A stretch of 48,757 bases of DNA, taken from NCBI GenBank assembly GCA_002405915.1, contig DHMS01000035.1:40066-88822 (forward strand), written 5' to 3'. The notes under the pieces were generated by a model. The model was not told the origin of the DNA and made no database searches. It saw only the letters and a list, made by a program, of their open reading frames with translations. A program made the translations under genes and the position numbers. This document shows positions 15,590 through 24,737 of this stretch, piece by piece. The stretch is from Christensenella sp. UBA4636 (GTDB lineage Bacteria; Bacillota; Clostridia; Christensenellales; Borkfalkiaceae). Within the stretch, counting starts at the first letter, position 1. Every line of letters begins with the position of its first letter.

Positions 15590-16900
15590 TTACGCAAATA
15601 ACGCGTCGATTTCCGCGTTTGCTATCGATTGCACCTCGGGAACGGAAATTGTTATGTCGCCCGAGCCTAAAATGCTTTGATTGTTTATGGTTTTGATATT
15701 AGTTCCCGATACGAGCTTGTTTTGCTTTTCGTTGGCAGTTGCTTGTGCGTTTTCAGCCTTAGTAGTTGCCTCGTCTGCAGTAGTTTGAGCCGTACCCGCT
15801 TTAGTGGCGACCGCCTCTAATTGTATATAACATACAGCTTCTGCTCCCGCGGTACCCGCTGTAACTTTTATTTTCCCCGAACTATCTCTTTGTACGAGGG
15901 TGTTTTTTTCCGCGTCCGTCGTAATAGGCATCCATCCATTATCTCCGTCACCGCCTTTCTTTATGTACGCTACGTCATATGCGGATACGACACCCGTAAG
16001 CTTATCGAGTTTTGTACCCGCTTCCGACAACGCGTTATCTGCGGTTCCTTGCGCCGCGTTTGCAGCTGATTGCGCCGCGTTAGCAGCTGATTGCGCCGCG
16101 TTAGCAGCTTCCGATACCGTCCCTACGCTCGATTCTACGCTTGATATAGCAGTCGTTATGTCACTTATACTCTTTCCGCTGTCTACAAGCTTAAAGTTTG
16201 TGCCGTCCCACTGTATAAGGTGTCCGTTCGTCAACGCCGTGCTATCCGCCCTTGTTGCGACGGCTTCACCCTCGCCCGTATTGAACGCGAATTTGCCGTC
16301 GGTGATTTTGCCTAAGCCGAGCTTAACGCTATCGGAAGATTTGTCGTAAATAATGCCGTAGCAGTCGGTTGCGTTGAGCCTTATTACAAAGCCCGCAAGC
16401 GTAGAGCCTAACTCCGTGCCGTCGCTGTTCGTCACGACGATAGCGTCCTTTACATTTAGCGATTCCGTGTTTTCCGTTACCGTAGACCCCTTAACGGTGA
16501 GGTCGCCTTGAATAGTAAGGTCGCCCGTCATGGTATCGCCCGCTTTTAAAAGGTAGGCGGTAAGTTTTTCCGCGAGTTGCGCAAGGTTAACCACACTTTT
16601 ATCTCCCGTACCCGCATTAGCAAGCAAAATGCCGCCCGCACCTCTAAGCGCGACAGAGCTTTCTTCCTCAAACTCCGACAATTTGAATAGTTTATCATCG
16701 CTCTCGTTCGCAGCCACACCGTATACACGGGGGTATTTTTCGGTAGTTGTCGCTTTGCTAACCTTGCCTTTCGACAAGTTTTCAATATCATTGTTTATCT
16801 CGGTATCGGCGGATTTGCGCGCGCCAACCTCTGCACTGATAAGACCTTTTATTTTTTCATCGTAATGTGATAGACCTGCATAGTCTAAATATTTTGCCAT
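15590..16900 (-). CDS. tail fibre protein with alanine-rich coiled coil
   Basis: 436 residues. N-terminal anchor MAKYLDYAGLSHYDEKIKG, a pair of GDLTIQGDLTVKGSTV-type beta repeats near 150, a coiled coil with repeated QSAANAA units near 270, then KLVSGTNIKTINNQSILGSG and the terminal IANAEIDALF. That ending also closes the upstream gene (VTNADIDLLF), a frequent fibre terminus in clostridial phages. Confidence 0.85.
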   Translation of the reverse strand: MAKYLDYAGLSHYDEKIKGLISAEVGARKSADTEINNDIENLSKGKVSKATTTEKYPRVYGVAANESDDKLFKLSEFEEESSVALRGAGGILLANAGTGDKSVVNLAQLAEKLTAYLLKAGDTMTGDLTIQGDLTVKGSTVTENTESLNVKDAIVVTNSDGTELGSTLAGFVIRLNATDCYGIIYDKSSDSVKLGLGKITDGKFAFNTGEGEAVATRADSTALTNGHLIQWDGTNFKLVDSGKSISDITTAISSVESSVGTVSEAANAAQSAANAAQSAANAAQGTADNALSEAGTKLDKLTGVVSAYDVAYIKKGGDGDNGWMPITTDAEKNTLVQRDSSGKIKVTAGTAGAEAVCYIQLEAVATKAGTAQTTADEATTKAENAQATANEKQNKLVSGTNIKTINNQSILGSGDITISVPEVQSIANAEIDALFA

Positions 16901-16910
16901 AACTTACCTC

Positions 16911-18173
16911 CTAAATAAATAATAAATCTATATCCGCGTTTGTAACACGCATAACTTTTTTGTTGAGTTGACCGAGATTGACTGCTAAATTATCGCTCGT
17001 TGCCTCGGTACATGCAACGGCACCCGCGCTATTCCTTTTGACAAGCGTTTGCTTAACAGCTAATTCCGTAATGGAAACCATTTTCTCTGAGCCGTCGGTT
17101 TCTTTTACGTACGCTTCACCGAAATCGGACTTATATGTTTTCTTATCAAGCTTACCGTCTACCGCCGCCTTAACTTCGTCTGCCGTCTGCTGCGCCGCTT
17201 CTGCAGTCTGCTGTGCATTCAAAGCAATAGCTTTTGCTTTGTCGGCGGCTTCGATTGCTTCCCCAAGCGTTTCGCTTTTCTTTTGGACGGCGATATCGGG
17301 GTACTTTTCGAATGCCGTTACGTAATCGTCGTAATAAACTGAGGGAACATACGCTATTGCCTTTACGCCCGTGAAAGCGTCGTCGCCTATGGTCGGAACC
17401 GCGCCGTTAAAAATAAATTCGGTTGTCGTTGCTTCTTTAAACGCCGCGTCCCTAATAGAAGTTAAGGTTTTCGGGAACTCTAAGCGGTCGATTTTCGCTT
17501 GATAAAAAGCACCCGAACCTATGAGCGTAACGTTCGCGCCGAACTCATATTCGGTCACGCTTTGCGGCACCGTCGACAATATGCTCGTGACGATATAATA
17601 CTCATCGTTTTTGATTATGTAATCGGGAACGACAACAATTTCCGCGTCCGCTTTATACGCTTGCACATATGCGAACGGGTCGTTTGCGGTATCGCTCGTG
17701 CCGAACGCTTCTATACCTATAGCTTTAGTGTTGTACACTGCGCTTTGCAATGCCGCTATAGCCGCTCTAATGTCGGCGTAAACGTCGCTTGTCGGAGCTT
17801 CGGGAAGAACGGGCGGCACACCCGTCAAAACGGGGAATACGCCCTTTTGTGAGGTCATACTCATTGCTCCCGTACTTACCGTGATTTGTAGCGTAACGTT
17901 GCCCGCATACGCCGTTTCTTGCGCCGTTAGCGTTATGCTCCACATGGCATAGGTAATACCGTCGGGTGTTTTAAGACCGACCGCCTCGCCTTGTTTTGTA
18001 GCCGCGCGGGAAATATTCGTTTTGCCCGTCGGCAGTAAGAACGCAACGTCAATAGCCGCGTTCGGGTTAATCGGGACAAGGAAGTATATATCGTCCGCCC
18101 CGTCCGAGCCTTGATATACGTCGCTCGGAATTGTTTTTAAAAGTTTTAAGTTTGCGTCATATAAGAAAAACAT
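16911..18173 (-). CDS. baseplate/fibre protein, BppU-like, with leucine-rich repeats
   Basis: 420 residues. Residues 1-130 look like the BppU-type N-domain of upper baseplate proteins (FFLYDANLKLLKTIPSDVY, later FPVLTGVPPVLPEAP). Residues 180-285 hold BspA-type leucine-rich repeats (FGANVTLIGSGAFY, EFPKTLTSIRDAAFKE, VPTIGDDAFTGVKAI). Then a helical stalk (NAQQTAEAAQQTADEV) and the fibre end NADIDLLFI. Likely links the tail hub to the fibres and contacts the cell surface. Confidence 0.75.
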   Translation of the reverse strand: MFFLYDANLKLLKTIPSDVYQGSDGADDIYFLVPINPNAAIDVAFLLPTGKTNISRAATKQGEAVGLKTPDGITYAMWSITLTAQETAYAGNVTLQITVSTGAMSMTSQKGVFPVLTGVPPVLPEAPTSDVYADIRAAIAALQSAVYNTKAIGIEAFGTSDTANDPFAYVQAYKADAEIVVVPDYIIKNDEYYIVTSILSTVPQSVTEYEFGANVTLIGSGAFYQAKIDRLEFPKTLTSIRDAAFKEATTTEFIFNGAVPTIGDDAFTGVKAIAYVPSVYYDDYVTAFEKYPDIAVQKKSETLGEAIEAADKAKAIALNAQQTAEAAQQTADEVKAAVDGKLDKKTYKSDFGEAYVKETDGSEKMVSITELAVKQTLVKRNSAGAVACTEATSDNLAVNLGQLNKKVMRVTNADIDLLFI

Positions 18174-18187
18174 ATCCGCTGAACTCC

Positions 18188-20980
18188 TTAATAAAGTTTT
18201 CGTTTTAATACGAGGCGCGGCAATTCAATCGTTTGTCCGTCCGTCACCTCTTCGTTCTTGCCGAATATGAGGTCACACCCGCGTTGTTCTGTTTGTATAA
18301 CCGTGTTGCCGTCCTCGTCCTCGACTGTGTGGCTTACCGTTCTTGAACTTGTTACAATCGCCCATGCTTTACCGCTCTTGTTTGCGGTTATGGAGTTGAA
18401 AGACAATTCCATGTTATTGCTCGTGTCTTGTACGTTGTAATCGGTTGTTATAGAAATGCCAACTAAGCCGTCAATGTATATTTTATCGGCAAACAACTCT
18501 ATAGGCTCTTCAAGAATATAGATTTTAACTTCAATAGGCTTATATGTTGTTCCATTATCGCCCGTGCCGATTTCGGTGTTTATAAACGGCATATTTCTCG
18601 CGAAACCGCTACCGATTATTATCGCGTCATTATCGGTTACAATCGATAATTGATAGGTTAAAGACGGGGCTTCCGTACTTTCTTTTCTATAAACAATCGG
18701 GTATTCGGTCGTACCGCGGGCAGTCGTTATTATCGGGGCGCGCGTAACGTCGGATACGTTAGGCATCTCCGTCCAAATTTTTGCTTGTGGCAAAGTTTGC
18801 TCCAAGCCGTCGCTAATAACTTCACCGTATTGCAGCATTGAAATTTCAAAATTCAAATAATAAAATCGTCCGTAATAGTCGTTATACGGCACATAGTCAG
18901 ACCAATAAGTCGAAGAACTCTCGATTTGTATTTTCGTACTTTTTTGCCCCGCCGAATAGTTGTCTTGGAAATTGACGGAAAAAGCAATTGAGTTACCCAT
19001 TTCGGAGATACAGACGGGCAAAACAACGTCGTAATCTCTAACGCGTTGTCCGCCTTTTGTTAAGCCCCAAACCTCGCAAAAATCGGGGCGCGGATTGAAC
19101 GTAAAATGACTATCACTTTTAAACCATTCCGACAAAACAAAAGGAATATATAGCGTTGCAAGGCTCGCGTTACTTTTCGCTTCTTTGTCGTCGGTAATAA
19201 GTAAATACTCATTGAAAACGCTATCGCGGGCTTGCGCTTGCTTTTCGCTTACTTGATACATACGGTTAACGGACGATATGCCGACATACTCCGAAAGGCG
19301 GTTGAAGTCCTTTGAAAGCCCTATCGTCACCTTGAAGTACGACGAGAATATCTCCCATTCTACGGCGGAAATATAGTAGTTTTTATCGAACAATTGCCCC
19401 GCTTTCGGTATATCCGTTAAGTAGCCGACTTTGTACGTCAAGGTCTTTTCCACGTTCCCGAGCCTTGCAACAACACCCTTGAGGTTTTCGCCGTAATATC
19501 TCGTTTCGACGAGGTTTGCGCCTTGATTGTACGCAAGCGTCGACGGAAGCCCGGGGATAATCAATTGCTTACTTGTTCTTACCCTCGCCGAATATCTCGG
19601 AATATATGTTATACGAAACGAAATAATCGGATATTTATAATTGTCGCTTGTATCGACATTAGCTCCGCAAGATTGCAATATATTGACAATCGCATACTTT
19701 TGAAACCACGCTTGCGAAATAATGTTGGGGTTCTTGAAGAATAGCCCGCGAACGCCTTTTTCACCTTGCGTATAGTAAAGTGCAAATGCCTTAGAATAAG
19801 GATAAACGCCGCTAATACTTGACATATTGTCGTAGTCCGCTTTCTCGAATAAATAGTCCGTAATGTCCGTCCAACCCGTCCACCCAACATTTTCGGCAGA
19901 AGCTGGTGCCATTATTTCAAGTTTAACAATGTCGTCTATAGGTAAGTATGTCGGAATATACGCACTGCTATCGTCAATTCGCATTGCCGTCGTTTCTGCT
20001 CTCAAACTTTTTCCGCCGAAATTATATGGTTCTACGACTGCTCCTTGTGCATACGAAAGACGGTTTACAAGGTTATCAACCGTACTGTCAAGCTCGGTGC
20101 AAAAGTCGTTTACAGACTGCTTTAAAACCTTTGTGATATGCCGTTTTTTTGATATCGGCGAATATTCGCGCTTGCCGTATTCATCAAACACGATTATGTA
20201 TTTTCCGTCTACGATTTTGAGCCGAGGCTCGGCGTGGATAAAGCCGCCTATCTGTTGCAACTGTTCCCTAAGGTTTGATTTCGTCATAGCGAACTCGGGT
20301 GCAATTACTTTATCGTATTTCTCCGCTTGACTGCCCGCCGTGTACGTCGATTGCCTTATGCCGTTTGTGTCATAATTTACGCCGTCAAAAATAAAGCGCG
20401 GAGTTTCTATCTCTTGAACGGTAAGTTTTTTTGTTCCCGTTGTCGTATTGCCCGTTGCCGACATGACTTGCAAAGGCTCTGCAAGCTCTAAGCAACGGTT
20501 TATGCAGTCGGTAATTGTCCACTTTTTGAGCGGAAGTCGATTTTCCGTAGCGTAGATATAATAAATAAGCGTTGCATTTTCTTTTAAAGAAAGACCGCTA
20601 CTACCACGTGAATAAGAATAGGTATATGCGGTTTCGTATTTTATAGCATAATTGCCCGACGGAACGGAATATGTACCAGCAGTCGTTGCGATTGTTTCTA
20701 ATGTATCTACATTATAAAAAGTAATCGATATGCGTTTCGTTTCTGTTCCATACTCGGGCGGAGTTTTGTTTAACACAACGCCGATACAAGACTTTAGTTC
20801 TCTTATATCGTCTAATGCGCCGTCCAACTCATACACAGAGCTTAGAGTAGGCACTATAACATTTGTGTTTTTTTGTGTAGCTTCAATATATTTACTAACG
20901 AATGCCCCGCTATTTTTTGAATAATAAGCCGTTTGGTCGATTAGATATGAGTAATCACAATTCGCGTACAATTTCTTCAC
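18188..20980 (-). CDS. large tail/baseplate hub protein
   Basis: 930 residues, beta-rich. The segment IAPEFAMTKSNLREQLQQIG and KYIIVFDEYG near 230-270 recalls siphophage tail-hub (Tal-like) proteins; no lytic domain is visible at the C-terminus. The start is uncertain: GTG at 20980, or TTG at 20971 which sits behind a good GAGGTGA and seems better. It is separated from the 139-residue tail gene at 21971 by a PBECR-like gene and an antisense noncoding RNA, which look inserted between two tail genes. Confidence 0.7.
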   Translation of the reverse strand: MKKLYANCDYSYLIDQTAYYSKNSGAFVSKYIEATQKNTNVIVPTLSSVYELDGALDDIRELKSCIGVVLNKTPPEYGTETKRISITFYNVDTLETIATTAGTYSVPSGNYAIKYETAYTYSYSRGSSGLSLKENATLIYYIYATENRLPLKKWTITDCINRCLELAEPLQVMSATGNTTTGTKKLTVQEIETPRFIFDGVNYDTNGIRQSTYTAGSQAEKYDKVIAPEFAMTKSNLREQLQQIGGFIHAEPRLKIVDGKYIIVFDEYGKREYSPISKKRHITKVLKQSVNDFCTELDSTVDNLVNRLSYAQGAVVEPYNFGGKSLRAETTAMRIDDSSAYIPTYLPIDDIVKLEIMAPASAENVGWTGWTDITDYLFEKADYDNMSSISGVYPYSKAFALYYTQGEKGVRGLFFKNPNIISQAWFQKYAIVNILQSCGANVDTSDNYKYPIISFRITYIPRYSARVRTSKQLIIPGLPSTLAYNQGANLVETRYYGENLKGVVARLGNVEKTLTYKVGYLTDIPKAGQLFDKNYYISAVEWEIFSSYFKVTIGLSKDFNRLSEYVGISSVNRMYQVSEKQAQARDSVFNEYLLITDDKEAKSNASLATLYIPFVLSEWFKSDSHFTFNPRPDFCEVWGLTKGGQRVRDYDVVLPVCISEMGNSIAFSVNFQDNYSAGQKSTKIQIESSSTYWSDYVPYNDYYGRFYYLNFEISMLQYGEVISDGLEQTLPQAKIWTEMPNVSDVTRAPIITTARGTTEYPIVYRKESTEAPSLTYQLSIVTDNDAIIIGSGFARNMPFINTEIGTGDNGTTYKPIEVKIYILEEPIELFADKIYIDGLVGISITTDYNVQDTSNNMELSFNSITANKSGKAWAIVTSSRTVSHTVEDEDGNTVIQTEQRGCDLIFGKNEEVTDGQTIELPRLVLKRKLY

Positions 20981-21004
20981 CTCGAATTTTTTTTGTAAAA
21001 TTAG

Positions 21005-21033
21005 TTGACTTTTTTGTTCATGTTGCGTATAAT
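21005..21033 (+). promoter_or_regulatory. promoter of the hairpin-array RNA
   Basis: Plus strand TTGACT (21005-21010), 17-nt spacer, TATAAT (21028-21033). It fires against the late operon, from just upstream of the tail hub gene. Confidence 0.85.
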
Positions 21034-21039
21034 GATAAT

Positions 21040-21425
21040 AGAATTAAGTGCTTGATATAAGAAAGTCGCCGCCAAACGCTATATGTAAGGATGACGGGGA
21101 CTCCGTAAAATCGGAGAGAGGCGTCCGTCCAAGCACTTATAAAAAAACTTTTGACAGCAGAAAATTCGCCACAGCTGCTAAATAATGACGAGACACTCCC
21201 TAACGGGTTCCGGCGTTCGTCCAAAGGCTAAACAACTTGTTTGACAGCAGAAAATTTGCGCCTTAGCTGCTAAGTAATGACGAGAACCTCTTTTTGAGCC
21301 GGCGTTCGTCCAAACAAGGAAAAAGCGTGACAGCAGAAATTTACCGCTCAGCTGCAAAATAATGGAAGGGATGCGGGCTTCCCACGCTATAATATTAGGA
21401 CACTGTTTACACGGTGTCCTTTTAT
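21040..21425 (+). ncRNA. candidate ~390-nt noncoding RNA with four repeated hairpin units
   Basis: Between the promoter at 21005-21033 and a terminator (AGGACAC 21397-21403 with GTGTCCT 21414-21420, then TTTTATTT) there is no convincing reading frame. Unit 0 (21045-21138) is closed by AAGTGCTTG/CAAGCACTT and contains GACGG..CTCCG..CGGAG..CCGTC. Unit 1 (21149-21225) and unit 2 (21240-21316) each have TTTGACAGCAG, an AGCTGCT partner that pairs with AGCAG, then TAATGACGA and a GGCGTTCGTCC partner (GACGA/TCGTC). Unit 3 (21327-21383) keeps GACAGCAG and AGCTGC but its second stem is GGAAG/CTTCC. Different bases with kept pairing (GACGG/CCGTC, GACGA/TCGTC, GGAAG/CTTCC) suggest selection for RNA structure. 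Function unknown. Confidence 0.7.
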
Positions 21426-21961
21426 TTATACCTTGTCTTATAAGCAGTCAAAAGAAGTTGCAACTTTCTGTTATGATAACTTGCCGTTATTACAACAAGT
21501 TTGCCGTCCTTAACAAATTCAAAGTCACCTCTGCTTGTTTTTTGTCTGAAACGCCCTTGCTCAACAACTTTCGCAAGGTCTACCATAAATGCTTGTGCGT
21601 CAATATTTTGCGCTGTCCTTTGTTTTATAACGTGTTGTAAACCGACGAAGTCATTGCCCCACAATAGGTCAATATCGCCCATATCCTCGCGGTGGAAAGC
21701 GGCTTTTACGTGTCCGCGCTTTTCCTTTAAAAGCTTGTCAACCGCCGCTTGCCCTTTGTAACCCGTGAACTCTTCGCCGTAAAGCGCGTCGATTTCGTCG
21801 GGCGTTTGCACTCTGCCCTCTTCCTCGTCGGAAGCGTAATATGTACCCGCTTCTTTGTCCGCCGCTATTATTTCGTCATACCCCGCGTTCTGTCGGAACT
21901 CACCTTTTTCGGTGAATTTTCCCTCGTCGTCGCGGGGGTGTTTTGTTTCGTCAAAAATCAT
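21422..21961 (-). CDS. HPRD-tag protein with PBECR-type nuclease domain
   Basis: 179 residues. The tag at 1-33 is ETKHPRDDEGKFTEKGEFRQ with NAGYDEIIAAD. A linker follows to about 75. Residues 80-179 resemble the phage-Barnase-EndoU-ColicinE5/D-RelE (PBECR) RNase superfamily: GHVKAAFHREDMGDIDLLWG, then GLQHVIKQR and a final LLLTAYKTRY. That points to a ribonuclease toxin. No acidic partner gene follows; the stop lies within the T-run of the terminator of the opposite-strand RNA. Flanked by tail genes on both sides, hence probably a late-acquired accessory gene. Confidence 0.7.
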   Translation of the reverse strand: MIFDETKHPRDDEGKFTEKGEFRQNAGYDEIIAADKEAGTYYASDEEEGRVQTPDEIDALYGEEFTGYKGQAAVDKLLKEKRGHVKAAFHREDMGDIDLLWGNDFVGLQHVIKQRTAQNIDAQAFMVDLAKVVEQGRFRQKTSRGDFEFVKDGKLVVITASYHNRKLQLLLTAYKTRYK

Positions 21962-21970
21962 TGTCTGCCC

Positions 21971-22390
21971 TCATTTGTTGTTTAGCGGGTTCGTGAATGT
22001 AATTGAGTCGCCTATAAACCTCTCAAGTATCTTCGTGATTTCGATAAGGTATAGCGAATGGTTGTAAAACTCGGAGCCGTTCGGGTAATTCGTCACGTTA
22101 TCGTCCGCAACGAAAAAATACTCTTCTTTCGTCTGCGTGAGCATATTTTTCGAAAGCGATTGCGTTATGTCGTCGCCCGAATACTCTTTTATCTTGCTTC
22201 TAAACGCCGTATTAGCGTTTGTAAGCTCTATTTTCACGAGCGTGAAAGGACGAAACGGTTGTTCTTGTTTAAGGTGTTTAAGCGTGATATAGCCCTCGTC
22301 GAGCCGTTCGTCTAAGAGGTTGCCGAACTTTGCCCCGTAAGGCGAAGCCTTTATTACTTTATCGCCTATCGTTACTTTGAAAGTATTCAT
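21971..22390 (-). CDS. tail protein, N-terminal hub-like
   Basis: 139 residues, beta-rich: TFKVTIGDKVIKASPYGAKF at the start and YLIEITKILERFIGDSITF near the end. The last part reads like the opening of a baseplate hub that normally continues into the next tail gene. It lies just before the accessory PBECR gene and might once have been continuous or adjacent with 18188-20980. Confidence 0.6.
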   Translation of the reverse strand: MNTFKVTIGDKVIKASPYGAKFGNLLDERLDEGYITLKHLKQEQPFRPFTLVKIELTNANTAFRSKIKEYSGDDITQSLSKNMLTQTKEEYFFVADDNVTNYPNGSEFYNHSLYLIEITKILERFIGDSITFTNPLNNK

Positions 22391-22884
22391 TGTGAACTCC
22401 TTGAGTTTGTGGTTGCGGCTCTGCGGCGTTGAATGCCGAGCGAAGCTTCTTCTATGCTCCGTTCAAGGTTAAGTCTGTCGTAAGCTTGCGCGTACTGAAC
22501 GCCCGTTTGCAACAAGCCCACACCTAAGCCGACGAGCGCGCCGAGCGGGTTGCCGCCCGTAAGTACGGTGCCTAAAAGAACGTTTTCTACTACGCCCTCT
22601 AACTTCTGTACGACTCCGAACACCTCTTGCGCGCGTTGGCTCTGTTCGTTTGCTCCGCTTGCAAGGGCTACTTGCGATATTTCGTGAGAAACGCTCGAAT
22701 AAACAAACGGCTTTACTTTCTTCCACGCTACGAGCGCGGCGGCACCTACGCCCGGGGTTCGCTTAGTAGTCGGTTGCGTTTGCGCTTGCGTTTCGGGCTG
22801 CGAAGAGTCTTGTGCAACGGGCGAAACGTTTTCGTCGCCGCCTACGTTCTCAAATCTGTAAGTATAAGTTCTGCTTTCACTCAT
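22387..22884 (-). CDS. glycine-rich hydrophobic virion protein
   Basis: 165 residues. Pro/Gln/Thr-rich N-terminus, then helices with alternating hydrophobic Gly/Ala/Val stretches (GTVLTGGNPLGALVGLGVGL), and a basic, low-complexity C-terminus. It sits where a siphophage tape-measure gene is expected but is far shorter. It could be a miniature tape measure or an ejected pilot protein. Confidence 0.6.
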   Translation of the reverse strand: MSESRTYTYRFENVGGDENVSPVAQDSSQPETQAQTQPTTKRTPGVGAAALVAWKKVKPFVYSSVSHEISQVALASGANEQSQRAQEVFGVVQKLEGVVENVLLGTVLTGGNPLGALVGLGVGLLQTGVQYAQAYDRLNLERSIEEASLGIQRRRAATTNSRSSQ

Positions 22885-22887
22885 AAA

Positions 22888-24063
22888 TTATCTCCACGTA
22901 TAGTTCCGACCTACTACGATTGTGTCTTTCGTGAATGTCCGCGTAGTAGAATATTCGCCGTCCTTTTCCTTTGTTTCTATAAACTCGTAACCCGCTTCGT
23001 CTTCAACGTACGTAAGAAGCGACTGCGACGAATTTGTTATAAATGTATATGTTCCCGCTTCAAATTCTCTTACCGAAAGCACGTGCGCAAACGCTACAAG
23101 CTCGAAATCGTCGACTATCTCCGACAAGGTAATTTGCCCGCCGACGTTTAACACGCCTTGCATAGTGTTCGAAGCTTCGCTTATTGTCACAATGAAAGAT
23201 TTTTTAAGGGGTTTATTTTCTACTCCCGCGCCGTAAAACACTTCGAGAATATGAGCAACGTTAGGCTTAGCGGCAACAGCAACGCCGCCTAAAATAAACT
23301 CGTCGACAATAGCTAAATTGAGTACCGACTTAAAAGCGGGAACGGCAAGCGTAACGCTGAACACCGAGCCCGACGAGGTCACTTTCGCGCCCACGTCGCC
23401 GCTATACACGTCCGCGTCCGATATGCTTGTGCGCGATACCGTGCATTGCTGATAAGGAATAATCTGCCCGTCGAGTCTAAATATGTACGAGCGGCTGTTC
23501 TGTCCGTTCTGTATGACGTTGTAATAGGCGTAAAAAACAAACGTCATACTGTCGCCCGTTCTGTCTCTCTGCGCCCTCGTTCCCGTTTCGGCAAAGTTAT
23601 ACGACACGCTCACCGTGTAAGTCTGTCCGTCGCTGTCTTCTACGTTCTTGAAACCTTGCGACTGCGTAAAGTTCGATATCGCGTTGCGGATATGTTGAAC
23701 ATAGGTGACGTTGCCCTCTTCGGCGAGCTGCTCTTTGACGACGGTTTCTCCGCTATCGTCTTCGACGTTTACAGCTTGCATTACGTCCTCTTCCTCGTCC
23801 TTTAAACGGGCTACAAGCTCCACTCGGCAAGTAAGCATAGCGATAAGCGAACCGTCCGCGTTAGGCGTTGTTTGTGACGAAACAAGGCTCACAACGCCGT
23901 TTACGGGGTCTGTTACCGCGTTCACTTTCTTCTTCGCGCGGCGGAACCGCCCTGTGTCGGAAAAGAGCTTGAAGTATAAGGTGTCGTATTCTTCGGGCTG
24001 TCCGCTCGTAACGCCGTTAAGCCCGTTTTCTATGTCTTGGGTTATTTCTTTTAAACTAATCAT
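22888..24063 (-). CDS. tail tube/terminator-like structural protein
   Basis: 391 residues. The N-terminal part (ISLKEITQDIENGLNGVTSG, YDTLYFKLFSDTGRFRRAKK) and a beta-rich C-terminal part (GGQITLSEIVDDFELVAF near 320). By position after the gp10-like gene it should contain the tail-completion and perhaps tube functions, possibly as a fusion. No single family recognised. Confidence 0.55.
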   Translation of the reverse strand: MISLKEITQDIENGLNGVTSGQPEEYDTLYFKLFSDTGRFRRAKKKVNAVTDPVNGVVSLVSSQTTPNADGSLIAMLTCRVELVARLKDEEEDVMQAVNVEDDSGETVVKEQLAEEGNVTYVQHIRNAISNFTQSQGFKNVEDSDGQTYTVSVSYNFAETGTRAQRDRTGDSMTFVFYAYYNVIQNGQNSRSYIFRLDGQIIPYQQCTVSRTSISDADVYSGDVGAKVTSSGSVFSVTLAVPAFKSVLNLAIVDEFILGGVAVAAKPNVAHILEVFYGAGVENKPLKKSFIVTISEASNTMQGVLNVGGQITLSEIVDDFELVAFAHVLSVREFEAGTYTFITNSSQSLLTYVEDEAGYEFIETKEKDGEYSTTRTFTKDTIVVGRNYTWR

Positions 24064-24353
24064 ATTCGTTTACCCCCAAACTCCGTTTGAATTATTCTGT
24101 CTATGTTTTCCGCCGTGTCTTGCCACCAATGCTCGTTCGGGTTTTTCTTCCCGTGCCAACGCGGCGATATCCACGGCTCGTTTGTGTGCGGCATATACGG
24201 CGCGATATCCTCGTCAACCTCTATAATGCACACGTTGCCCTCGTAGTGCATTCGGATAGCGTTCTCGGCAAGGTTACCCGTGTCGCGCGGGGCTACGAAA
24301 CGGATATGCGAAAGCACGCGCTCGCAAAGCCTTTGAAACGCCGCTTGCGTCAA
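24060..24353 (-). CDS. head-tail joining protein, HK97 gp10-like
   Basis: 97 residues. The pattern RFVAPRDTGNLAENAIRMHY followed by PYMPHTNEPWI is typical of gp10-like head-tail joining proteins (VRTGNLRNS-type motif). It overlaps both neighbours by 4 nt, as expected for a compact morphogenesis operon. Confidence 0.65.
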   Translation of the reverse strand: MTQAAFQRLCERVLSHIRFVAPRDTGNLAENAIRMHYEGNVCIIEVDEDIAPYMPHTNEPWISPRWHGKKNPNEHWWQDTAENIDRIIQTEFGGKRI

Positions 24354-24736
24354 CTTAACTCCATAGGGTTATCGACTTCGGTTAGGCGTATAAGGTAAGT
24401 CGTTTGTGCCGTCGTTTTAAACAGCCTTAACGCCTCTTTATTCTCGTTGTTAAGCGGTTGCACGGTAACTTCCGTTATCTGCCAAAAACCGCCGTCTTGC
24501 GTCGAAATATACCCTTTAACTTTGTATCTATTCGGCGTGTTCGTTCTTATCGACAGCATTGCCCCGTCGTCGATAACGTTCTGCACTACTTGCGCGTAAT
24601 AGTTGCGCCTTGCGTCGACTATCTCGTAGTTAAGCGGATAGCTTGTGTCCGCCGTTGTTACGGGCTTGCGCGGGTAGTACTTGCCCGATAGCACGAACTC
24701 TTCCTTTTTTGACATAAAATCTTCGAAAAAGCTCAT
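24350..24736 (-). CDS. head closure / neck protein
   Basis: 128 residues. Starts MSFFEDFMSKKEEFVLSG; central beta-strands (YKVKGYISTQDGGFWQITEV). Position between the connector and the gp10-like gene gives the assignment. ATG at 24736 has GGGGTG just before it; a 4-residue upstream extension is less likely. Confidence 0.55.
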   Translation of the reverse strand: MSFFEDFMSKKEEFVLSGKYYPRKPVTTADTSYPLNYEIVDARRNYYAQVVQNVIDDGAMLSIRTNTPNRYKVKGYISTQDGGFWQITEVTVQPLNNENKEALRLFKTTAQTTYLIRLTEVDNPMELS

Positions 24737-24737
24737 C

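Noticed and set aside
21018..21224. Minus-strand 68-codon frame in the RNA region
   Set aside because: No ribosome site, odd composition, lies within the structured repeat.
21040..21400. CRISPR array or retroelement
   Set aside because: Only four diverged units that themselves form the whole sequence; no unique spacers, no cas genes, no reverse transcriptase, no template/variable repeat pair.
21040..22000. Type III toxin-antitoxin of ToxIN layout
   Set aside because: The tandem structured RNA recalls it, but the toxin gene should follow the RNA terminator on the same strand; here the neighbour is convergent and of PBECR type, not ToxN.
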